Positions 29,604 to 36,913 of a stretch of DNA of 64,000 bases are shown here, one piece after another (the first letter of the stretch is position 1; every line of letters begins with the position of its first letter). A program made the position numbers and the translations under genes. This DNA is from Halotalea alkalilenta (GTDB taxonomy: Bacteria; Pseudomonadota; Gammaproteobacteria; Pseudomonadales; Halomonadaceae): positions 2,170,001 through 2,234,000 of the forward strand of contig NZ_CP015243.1 of assembly GCF_001648175.1 (NCBI RefSeq), given 5' to 3'. The notes beneath the pieces are model-generated. The model did not search any database, had not been told where the DNA came from, and worked only from the letters and a program-made list of their open reading frames with translations.

Positions 29604-31421
29604 ATGCTGCAAGATATCAGGGACCGCTCCAAGGGGTGGGGCGCGAAAATCATCGTTGGTGTGATCGTCGTCGTGTTTGCGCTGTTTGGCCTCGAGTCAC
29701 TCGGCTACTTGCTTTCCGGCTCGAGCAACGATGCCGCGACGGTGAACGGTGAAGGGATCAGTCGACAGAGCGTCGACGAGGAGCTGATGCGGGCGATGCG
29801 GATGGGCCAGCTGCCGCCCGGCCAGGAGCAGGCCGCGCGCGGGCAGTTCCTCGACCAGCTGATCCAGCGTGAGCTGCTCTCGCAGTACGCGCACGGGGGC
29901 GGGATGGGCTTCTCCGATGGCCAGATCGACCAGCTGCTGGTGGGGCTGCCGGACTTCCATGACCAGAGCGGGCGTTTCTCGAGCCAGATCTTCCTGCAGC
30001 GGCTGGCCCAGATCGGCCACTCGCCGGAGAGTTTCCGCGCCTACCTGCGCGAGGACATGGTGATCCGCCAACTCCAGGATGGGTTCGGTCTCGCCAGCTT
30101 CTCCACGCCGAGCGAGCGCAGCCGTCTGGCGAGCTTGAGCAACGAGACGCGCAGCTTCCGCTATGCGACGCTTTCGCCTGATGACCTGGGCGAATCACCC
30201 AGCGTCGATGAGGCTGAGCTCCAGGCCTACTATGAGGCCCATCAGGCTGACTACCTGCGCCCGGAGCAGGTGCGCCTCGATTACATCGTGCTCGACAAAT
30301 CGACGCTCGCGCAGAACATCGAAGTGAACGACGAGGAGCTGCGCGAGGAGTATGCCCGCCAAGCGGCGGACGTGCCGCGCCAGGTCTCCGACATCGTCGT
30401 CTCGATCGACGACCAGCGCGATGAGGCCGAGGCTCGGGAGCTGGTCGCGACGATCCAGAGCCGGCTGGCCGAGGGCGAGGATTTCGCCGCGCTCGCCCGC
30501 GAGTTTTCCGATGATGCTGCCTCCGCCAGACGCGGTGGCGACCTGGGCAGCGTAACGCCCGGCATCTTCGGCGATCCCTTCGACAGCACCATCACCGCGC
30601 TCGAGGTCGGCCAGGTCGGCGAGCCGATCCTGTTCGACGGTGCTCTCCACCTGCTTAAGGTCACCGGTCTGGACATGCCCTCGTTCGATGAGCTGCGCGA
30701 TCAGCTTGCGGATCAGCAGCGCATGCAGCGTATCGATGGCGAGTTCCAGCAGCTGGCGCAGGAGCTCTACGACCAGAGCTTCACCGCCGATGACCTGTCG
30801 AGCGTCGCCGAGGCGACCGATCTACCGCTGCAGCACAGCGAGTGGATCTCCCGCGACACCGACGAGGCGCCATTCAGCGAGCCCGGTGTGATGGATGCTG
30901 CGTTCTCCTCCCAGGTGCTCGAAGAGGGCTTCAACAGCGACGTGCTCGAACTGGGCGACGATCGCCGCCTGGTACTGCGCGTCGCCGAGCATCGCGACCA
31001 GGAGACCCTGCCATTCGAGCAGGTGCGTGATCAGGTGCGCGAGGCGGTGATCTTCGAGAAGAACCGCAGCGCACTGGCGCAGCGGGCCGAACAGCTGATC
31101 GAGTCGCTGCGCAGTGGTGAACAGCCGAGCGTCGACTGGCAGCGTGCCGATGCGGTGGGACGCGATGCGCAGGCGCCGGAGCGTGCGGTGATCGACGCCG
31201 CCTTCTCACTGCCGCGTCCGCAGCAGGAGGGTCCGCGCTACGGTCGCATCGCGCTCGAGGATGGCCGCGAAGTGGTGATCGCGCTCGATCAGGTCGGCAC
31301 CCGCGACGATGCCGCCGCAGAGGGCCAGATCGCCACCTCGCTGCGCCGCGTCGAAGCCCAGAGCGCAGTGGGTGGGCTATTCAGGGAGTTGAACGAGCGG
31401 GCCGAGATCGAGCGTCACTGA
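29604..31421 (+). CDS. ppiD: periplasmic folding chaperone PpiD (SurA N-terminal and rotamase domains)
   Basis: Inner-membrane-anchored periplasmic chaperone that receives proteins leaving the Sec translocon. It has 605 residues. A short cytoplasmic N-terminus (MLQDIRDRSKGWGAK) and one transmembrane helix (about 15-36, IIVGVIVVVFALFGLESLGY) match PpiD. The SurA-like chaperone domain (VNGEGISRQSVDEELMR) follows. The parvulin-type domain lies at about 255-355 (FAALAREFSDDAASARRGGD, LGSVTPGIFGDPFD). The C-terminal helical part completes the family length. It follows hupB in the conserved order. Confidence 0.94.
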   Translation: MLQDIRDRSKGWGAKIIVGVIVVVFALFGLESLGYLLSGSSNDAATVNGEGISRQSVDEELMRAMRMGQLPPGQEQAARGQFLDQLIQRELLSQYAHGGGMGFSDGQIDQLLVGLPDFHDQSGRFSSQIFLQRLAQIGHSPESFRAYLREDMVIRQLQDGFGLASFSTPSERSRLASLSNETRSFRYATLSPDDLGESPSVDEAELQAYYEAHQADYLRPEQVRLDYIVLDKSTLAQNIEVNDEELREEYARQAADVPRQVSDIVVSIDDQRDEAEARELVATIQSRLAEGEDFAALAREFSDDAASARRGGDLGSVTPGIFGDPFDSTITALEVGQVGEPILFDGALHLLKVTGLDMPSFDELRDQLADQQRMQRIDGEFQQLAQELYDQSFTADDLSSVAEATDLPLQHSEWISRDTDEAPFSEPGVMDAAFSSQVLEEGFNSDVLELGDDRRLVLRVAEHRDQETLPFEQVRDQVREAVIFEKNRSALAQRAEQLIESLRSGEQPSVDWQRADAVGRDAQAPERAVIDAAFSLPRPQQEGPRYGRIALEDGREVVIALDQVGTRDDAAAEGQIATSLRRVEAQSAVGGLFRELNERAEIERH

Positions 31422-31437
31422 GCTCGGCCCCTCACGC

Positions 31438-31465
31438 AAACGGGCAGCCTTCGGGCTGCCCGTTT
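31438..31465. terminator. bidirectional terminator between ppiD and ykgJ
   Basis: An 11-bp stem AAACGGGCAGC/GCTGCCCGTTT around CTTCGG, symmetrical and located between convergent genes. Confidence 0.8.
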
Positions 31466-31481
31466 GCGTTTGCGGGAATCA

Positions 31482-31739
31482 TCAGGTGCTGGATTCGAGC
31501 CAGCTCAAGCGTACGAGGGCTGTCGCTGCATCGCTTGCGCAGATCTCGCGGTCGAAGGAGAAATCGAGGCATACCTTCGGCCGCGAGGGCTGGCCGAACA
31601 GCCTGCAGCGATTGTCCTCATCGAGCTGCACGCAGCGTACTCCCGCCGGCTTGCCCAGCGGCATGCCTGGAATCGTCGAGCTGATCGACGGCGCGATGCA
31701 GCAGGCACCGCAGCCGGCTCGGCAGCCCGCTGCGGTCAT
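31482..31739 (-). CDS. YkgJ-family cysteine-cluster protein
   Basis: Small protein (85 residues) of the YkgJ / UPF0153 type, thought to bind zinc or iron through clustered cysteines. Visible Cys pattern: CRAGCGACCIAP, then VRCVQLDEDNRCRLFG and KVCLDFS. The central GMPLGKPAGVRC is characteristic of the family. It starts inside the queD stop (ATGA overlap), so it is the last gene of the queC-queE-queD transcript. No specific reaction is established for the family, and a link to queuosine synthesis is only suggested by position. Confidence 0.8.
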   Translation of the reverse strand: MTAAGCRAGCGACCIAPSISSTIPGMPLGKPAGVRCVQLDEDNRCRLFGQPSRPKVCLDFSFDREICASDAATALVRLSWLESST

Positions 31740-32575
31740 CGCTTCGCCTCGGCGGTGGCACCCTTGCCGATTCCCTCGAAGGCCTGTACCCGGATTCGAC
31801 CGCCATGGGCCAGCGCGGTCTCCTCGGCGAGCCAGTGGGCGATCTGCTCGACGGTGGTGGTGAAGGGCATCAGCACCACCCGTTCCCGCGGCAGGCGAAT
31901 ACGGAACTGGCCCTGGAGGGATTCATAGGCGAAGCGCAGTGACTCATCCTCTTCGCTGCCCACCAGGTCGGCGCGATCGGCGAGATAGATGTCGGCGAGC
32001 CGTGCGCACCAGCGCTGGATCAACGCCTCGTCGAGCTCTCCATCGCGCCAGATTCCGAGCCGCGAACGGTGCCCGTGGGCGATGCGCTGGCAGTTGCCGG
32101 CATGGTGCTTGAGGCCGTGGCTATAGGTATAGCCAAAGCCCGGCGCAATGGGCTCCTCGCGCAGCTGCACGCGGACTTCGCCGACCCGGGGCGGTGGGCG
32201 CTTGCCGAGCTGCTCGCCCAGGTAGCGGCTGAGCCGCTGCGGCTCGATCGTCGACCAGGGCAGCAGAGTGAAGGCCTGGCGCGGCGCGCGTACCTCCATC
32301 GGCCAGGGCAGCTGGGTACGCACGCAGAGCCCTTCGGCGCACTCGCTGACGCTTAGGCCCGGCATTTGCGTCGGTACGATCAGGGTATGGTCGAGGGTGG
32401 CGTCGATCTGGCGCTTGGCCCAGGGTTTGACCTCGCCGAAGTCGAACAGCATGCCGTCTTCGCCGAGCTCGCCGTCGAGCTCGACGTCGACCTGCCAGCT
32501 GGCGCCGACCAGGCCACGCTCGGCGCACCAGTAAGAGGCGTCGAGCGCGGTAAGGGAGTGCACGAACAGGTTCAT
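31736..32575 (-). CDS. queD: two-half 6-carboxytetrahydropterin synthase family protein (QueD-like)
   Basis: Likely makes 6-carboxy-5,6,7,8-tetrahydropterin from dihydroneopterin triphosphate in preQ0/queuosine synthesis. At 279 residues it is over twice the length of E. coli QueD. The N-terminal half keeps the DGMLFDFGEVK and LDHTLIVP blocks but has SYWCAE and GASWQV where zinc His residues are expected. The C-terminal half has YSHGLKHHAGNCQRIAHGHR (H153, H157/H158, C162, H167, H169), the zinc/catalytic motif, but not the DF..LK block. The two halves seem to share one active site. Its start overlaps the queE stop by one base. Confidence 0.82.
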   Translation of the reverse strand: MNLFVHSLTALDASYWCAERGLVGASWQVDVELDGELGEDGMLFDFGEVKPWAKRQIDATLDHTLIVPTQMPGLSVSECAEGLCVRTQLPWPMEVRAPRQAFTLLPWSTIEPQRLSRYLGEQLGKRPPPRVGEVRVQLREEPIAPGFGYTYSHGLKHHAGNCQRIAHGHRSRLGIWRDGELDEALIQRWCARLADIYLADRADLVGSEEDESLRFAYESLQGQFRIRLPRERVVLMPFTTTVEQIAHWLAEETALAHGGRIRVQAFEGIGKGATAEAKR

Positions 32576-33219
32576 CAGTCGATTCCTACGATCTTGTGCA
32601 TCTGCAGCGACAGCCGCCAGCGCGGATGGCGCATGCAATATTCGAGCGTCTCCTTCAGGGTATCGCCTTGGCCGCCGCGCGGTGCAAGATCCATCGCCTG
32701 GAGGAAGAAATGGGTGAATCCAAGCGCCTCGAAGCGCTCCGGCGGCGCTTCGAGCTGCGGATAGACCAGTTTGATCTCGTCTCCGCCGCTCACCGCAAGC
32801 TGGCTCGCGCCCTTGGGGCTGACGCAGAGCCAGTCGATTCCCGCCGGTGGCGCCAAGGTGCCGTTGGTCTCCACCGCGATTTCGAAGCCGCGCGCATGCA
32901 TTTCTTCGATCAGCGCGGTGTCGAGCTGCAGCAGCGGCTCGCCGCCGGTGAACACCACGTAGGGCACGACGCCCGCCGCGCGGCTCGGCCACAAACGATC
33001 GATATGTTCACCGAGCGCCTGCGCGGTGCGAAAACGCCCGCCGTTCTGGCCGTCGGTGCCGACGAAGTCGGTGTCGCAGAAGCGACAGATGCTGCGCTCG
33101 CGGTCCTTCTCCCGCCCGGACCACAGATTGCAGCCGGTGAAGCGGCAGAACACCGCCGCCCGGCCGCTGCGCGCACCTTCCCCCTGCAGGGTGTAGAAGG
33201 CTTCCTTGACCGCGTACAT
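32575..33219 (-). CDS. queE: 7-carboxy-7-deazaguanine synthase QueE
   Basis: Radical-SAM enzyme that rearranges 6-carboxytetrahydropterin to 7-carboxy-7-deazaguanine. The start [19 protein letters not shown] overlaps the queC stop (TGATG); the protein is 214 residues. Its cluster motif is the QueE-specific C-X14-C-X2-C (C30, C45, C48), not the usual CX3CX2C. VVFTGGEPLLQLD (SAM site) and AVETNGTLAPP follow, and the tail LSLQMHKIVGI is family-like. It is translated between queC and queD. Confidence 0.95.
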   Translation of the reverse strand: MYAVKEAFYTLQGEGARSGRAAVFCRFTGCNLWSGREKDRERSICRFCDTDFVGTDGQNGGRFRTAQALGEHIDRLWPSRAAGVVPYVVFTGGEPLLQLDTALIEEMHARGFEIAVETNGTLAPPAGIDWLCVSPKGASQLAVSGGDEIKLVYPQLEAPPERFEALGFTHFFLQAMDLAPRGGQGDTLKETLEYCMRHPRWRLSLQMHKIVGID

Positions 33220-33920
33220 CAGCGCACGCCGTCGACGTAGTCGAGCGGGTCCTCGAGCCCATGGGCGGCGAAGGCGGCCAGCCGCTCGCGGCAGCTGCCG
33301 CACTCGCCGCAGGCCTGCGCCTCGCCGAGGTAGCAGGTCCAGGTCTGCGCGTAGTCGAGTCCCATCGCCAGGCCATCGGCGAGGATGCTCGTTTTGTCGG
33401 CATGCAGGTAGGGGGCGACCACCTCGACCGGCTGGTAGTTGGCGATCGCCGCCACCGCATTGATCTTTTCGACGAATTCGGGGCGGCAGTCGGGGTAGAT
33501 CGCATGATCGCCACCATGGGCGCCGTAGAAGCACACCGGCGCTTCGATATTGACCGCATGGCCGATCGCCAGCGCAAGCAGGATCATGTTGCGGTTCGGC
33601 ACCACGGTCGAACGCATGTTGTCGCCGGCATAGGCGGCCTTGGGCAGCGGCTTCGACGCATCGGTCAGCGAGGATGCATCGATCAGGCCGTGGATCGCGC
33701 GCAGATCGACGACGCGATGGTCGATGCCGAGCCGGCTGCAGACCCGTGCGGCGACCTCGAGTTCGCGGCGGTGGCGCTGGCCGTAGTCGAAGGAGAGGGC
33801 GTGGACCTCGAAGCCTTCGTTGATCGCACGGTGCAGGACGGTGAAGGAGTCCATACCGCCGGAGTAGATGACGACGGCGCGGCGGGAAGCAGCGCGAGGG
33901 TATTGGGCATTACTGGACAT
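33219..33920 (-). CDS. queC: 7-cyano-7-deazaguanine (preQ0) synthase QueC
   Basis: ATP-dependent amidoligase/dehydratase that turns 7-carboxy-7-deazaguanine into preQ0. It has 233 residues. The PP-loop [12 protein letters not shown] lies near residue 20, and [10 protein letters not shown] and VPNRNMILL are typical. The zinc site is formed by C196, C204, C207 and C210 ([15 protein letters not shown]). It is the first gene of a tightly overlapping queC-queE-queD-ykgJ unit; the 200 bp upstream show no preQ1 riboswitch that I could recognise. Confidence 0.95.
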   Translation of the reverse strand: MSSNAQYPRAASRRAVVIYSGGMDSFTVLHRAINEGFEVHALSFDYGQRHRRELEVAARVCSRLGIDHRVVDLRAIHGLIDASSLTDASKPLPKAAYAGDNMRSTVVPNRNMILLALAIGHAVNIEAPVCFYGAHGGDHAIYPDCRPEFVEKINAVAAIANYQPVEVVAPYLHADKTSILADGLAMGLDYAQTWTCYLGEAQACGECGSCRERLAAFAAHGLEDPLDYVDGVR

Positions 33921-34121
33921 GGCGGAGAATTTGTTCCGATGGATGATCGGGCCCGGGATCCGGTCCGGGACGTCAGGAGACGCCGATGGCGTGCCATTGG
34001 CGTCGAGAGCGCGCGATTGTAACGCCCCAAACGCGGCGAGGCCAGTTGGCTTCGCCGCGGTGCGCCACTGCTGGGCGGGTGTGGGGCGGCGAGACTCATC
34101 GATGTCATGCCGCCGGTTCGC

Positions 34122-35336
34122 TCAGCTCTGCAGGTAGGTCATCAGCGACTGGAACGCCAGCACCACGCCGACCACCATCAGCGCGGCGGTGATCCAGCCG
34201 ATCACCAGCATCCAGCGCGGGTGCCGGTAGTCGCCGACGATCTCGCGGCGGGTCGCCGCGACCAGCAGGCAGGCGAGCGCCAGCGGCAGCACCAGGGCGT
34301 TGAGCGCACCCGCTGCGACCAGGATCTTCACCGGTCGGCCGATGCCGGTGTAGATCGCGGTGGAGATCACGATGAAGGCGATCACCGCCCAGCGGCTGTA
34401 GGGTTGGATCAGCCTGTGCCAGGAGTACATGAACGTGGTGCTGGTGTAGGCTGCGCCGATCACCGAGGTGAGCGCGGCACAGAACAGCACCAGTCCGAAC
34501 AGCCGGTAGCCGATGTCGCCGAGGGCATAGCCGAATACCGATGCGGCCGGGTTCGAGGCATCGAGCAGGTGCCCGGCGGTGACCACGCCGAGGGTGGCGA
34601 GGAAGATACAGACGCGGATCACACCGGTGATCAGGATCCCGGTCACTGCGATGCGGGTCACGTCACGGACGTGCTCGACGCCGGTGATCCCGGCATCGAC
34701 CAGCCGGTGGCCGCCGGCGAAGGTGATGTAGCCGCCGACGGTGCCGCCGACCAAGGTGACGATCGGCAGGAACAAGAGCCAAGGCGCCTCGGGCACGAAG
34801 GCCTGGCGCAGTGCCTCGAGCACCGGCGGTCGCGTGAGCAGCATGGCGTAGATGATCATCACCAGCATCACCAAGCCCATCACCTGGATCACCACGTCCA
34901 TCGCTCGGGTGGCGTTGCGAACCAGGAAGATGGCGATCACAAGTGCCGCGGAGATCACCGACCCAAACACGGGATCGATGCCGAACATCGCATTGAGGCC
35001 GAGCCCGGCACCGGCGATGTTGCCGATGTTGAAGGCCACGCCGCCGAGCACGATCAGCACCGCGATCAGGTGCCCCGCGCCCGGGAACACGCGGTTGGCG
35101 ATGTCCTGGCCGCGCAGCCGGGAGACGCTGATGATGCGCCACACGTTGAGCTGCACGGCGATGTCGATCAGCACCGAGACCAGGATCGCGAAGGCGAAGC
35201 TGGCCAGGTACTGCTGGGTGAACACGGTGGTCTGGGTCAGGAAGGCGGGGCCAACGGCGGAAATCGCCATCAGCGACATCGCACCGCGCAGGGCGCTGCG
35301 CTTGCCTGAAGCACTAAGATTCGGAGCTTCTGCCAT
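34122..35336 (-). CDS. NRAMP-family divalent metal transporter-like membrane protein
   Basis: Predicted 404-residue inner-membrane transporter with about 11 hydrophobic helices. ISAVGPAFLTQTTVFTQQYLASFAFAIL at the start corresponds to NRAMP helix 1, but the metal-binding DPGN motif of MntH is not present; GPAFLTQT occupies that position. This resembles the YcsG-like branch often found beside 5-oxoprolinase genes, so the substrate may not be Mn or Fe. LGGVAFNIGNIAGAGLGLN and GGYITFAGGH are further family-like blocks. It is divergent from the LysR gene. The specific substrate is unknown. Confidence 0.7.
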   Translation of the reverse strand: MAEAPNLSASGKRSALRGAMSLMAISAVGPAFLTQTTVFTQQYLASFAFAILVSVLIDIAVQLNVWRIISVSRLRGQDIANRVFPGAGHLIAVLIVLGGVAFNIGNIAGAGLGLNAMFGIDPVFGSVISAALVIAIFLVRNATRAMDVVIQVMGLVMLVMIIYAMLLTRPPVLEALRQAFVPEAPWLLFLPIVTLVGGTVGGYITFAGGHRLVDAGITGVEHVRDVTRIAVTGILITGVIRVCIFLATLGVVTAGHLLDASNPAASVFGYALGDIGYRLFGLVLFCAALTSVIGAAYTSTTFMYSWHRLIQPYSRWAVIAFIVISTAIYTGIGRPVKILVAAGALNALVLPLALACLLVAATRREIVGDYRHPRWMLVIGWITAALMVVGVVLAFQSLMTYLQS

Positions 35337-35697
35337 GGGGGTCTCGATTTGTTGTCTTTGAATTGAGCGCTGCTCGGCATCGATGCGACGAACTCATGCT
35401 GTTTAGTGCAATGGCTCGATGCAGTCCCGCGTGAGTCGGCTGATACTGGATCGGTGGTACATGCTGTTGGCGCGGCATGGGCGCAGTGCTCGACGCTGGA
35501 CCAGACCGGGTGGAAAACCACACGGATCCGGTGAAGCGCGCACCATGACCGGCGATCGTGTTGTTGATCTTTTGTCGATCGTGCTGTCGTCGGTCGCAGC
35601 GAGGCATCGCTGCGTCGCTGTATGCTGGTCCATCTTGTTGAGCTGGCCGGACATCGTCCAGCAAAAAAAATCGTTCGCGGGAGATAAGGAAAATACG
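35337..35697. other. divergent intergenic region (NRAMP-like / LysR)
   Basis: About 360 bp without a supported gene. It must contain both divergent promoters. An eight-A run near 35663 and the ribosome site of the short leader frame are the only features picked out. Confidence 0.4.
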
Positions 35698-35739
35698 ATG
35701 GGCGCGAGTCTTTCATGTCGCTCGGAGGTGGGGCGGTGA
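35698..35739 (+). CDS. possible 13-codon leader peptide before the LysR gene
   Basis: An ATG preceded by GGGAGATAAGGAAAATACG opens a 13-residue frame (MGASLSCRSEVGR). Its TGA overlaps the GTG start of the LysR gene as GTGA. The good ribosome site in front of the short frame suggests translational coupling. It could be chance, and an alternative LysR ATG lies inside it at 35715. Confidence 0.35.
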   Translation: MGASLSCRSEVGR

Positions 35740-36650
35740 ACGTCCGCTTTCTCGAAACCTTCGTCTGGGTCGCACGCCTTGGCAGCTTCAGGCTCACCGC
35801 CGAGAAGCTCTCGACCACCCAGGCCGCGGTCTCCAGCCGCATCGCCGCGCTCGAGAATTCGCTCGGTGCCAAGCTTTTTCTGCGCGACGCCCGCGGCGCC
35901 ACGCTGACCACTGCCGGGCGTACCGCGCTCGAACACGCCGAGCGGATGCTCGAGGAGTTCGGCGCGCTGCGCCGCGCGCTGAACCACGATGCGCCGCTCG
36001 CCGGCCGCCTGCGCCTGGGGGTGATGGATACCGTGGTCCACAGCTGGCTGGGGGCCTTCTGCCGACGCATGGTCGAACGCTTCCCAGGGGTCGAGATCGA
36101 GCTCAGCGCCGACACCTCCTTCGGGCTGATCGATCTGCTCCGCCGAGGCCAACTCGACGTCATCCTGCAGACCGACGTCGTTCGGGTCGAAGAGGTCTTC
36201 AACCGTAGGTTGATGGGGTTTCCACTCGGCTGGGTGGTGGCGGTGGGCTCGGAGCTCGACCGTGACCCCGCTGATCTGGAGGCGCTCGCCCGCGAGCGCC
36301 TGTTGACCTTCTCGCGGCTGTCACGTCCGCACCAGGACCTGCTCGAGTTCTTCGGGCGCCGGGGCATCAAGTCGCCGCGAATCGGTACGGTCAACTCGGT
36401 AGCGGCGATCATCCAGCTGGTCAGCGATGGCTTCGGTATTGGGGTGATTCCCCCAGCGCTGATTTCGACCGCGCTCGACCAGGGGCGAATGCGCTGCCTG
36501 GCGCTGCCGACGCCGCCCGCGGTCGAGGTCTATGCCTCCTGGCGCGGCGGCGTGGGACTCGAGCTCGGCGAGGCGGTGAGCGAAGTCGCCGTCGAAGTGG
36601 TCGAGGCATTCTGCCGCGAGCAGGGAGAGGCGCGCGCCCGGCTCGACTGA
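35736..36650 (+). CDS. LysR-family transcriptional regulator
   Basis: DNA-binding regulator with an N-terminal winged HTH (FLETFVWVARLGSFRLTAEK, then STTQAAVSSRIAALE) and a substrate-binding domain from about residue 90 (GRLRLGVMDTVVHSWLGAF; FGIGVIPPALI). The GTG start (VNVRFLETF) is preferred because GGAGG lies 8 bp upstream; it gives about 304 residues. Position upstream of the dimethylglycine/sarcosine oxidation genes on the same strand, and divergent from the NRAMP-like transporter, makes either set a possible target. The effector is unknown. Confidence 0.85.
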   Translation: MNVRFLETFVWVARLGSFRLTAEKLSTTQAAVSSRIAALENSLGAKLFLRDARGATLTTAGRTALEHAERMLEEFGALRRALNHDAPLAGRLRLGVMDTVVHSWLGAFCRRMVERFPGVEIELSADTSFGLIDLLRRGQLDVILQTDVVRVEEVFNRRLMGFPLGWVVAVGSELDRDPADLEALARERLLTFSRLSRPHQDLLEFFGRRGIKSPRIGTVNSVAAIIQLVSDGFGIGVIPPALISTALDQGRMRCLALPTPPAVEVYASWRGGVGLELGEAVSEVAVEVVEAFCREQGEARARLD

Positions 36651-36913
36651 GAGCGTCACCCGATGCGATCGTCGCAAAACCCCCCGTCCATCCCGTCCCA
36701 CACCCTCTAGCACCCCGCGCACCGACGGCGCTTCCGACCCAATGGAGGCGCCACTCTATTTGCACACCGTCACTCACATACGAATAAGCGACGCATTGGC
36801 CCGCGGACGATTGTCGAGCATGCGCTTGCCGCCGTAATTTCGTCGCATGTCATATCGCGAACAACAACTCAGGCCTTCACATCGTTGCCGCTGGCTTCCA
36901 GGAGCGTCCCACC

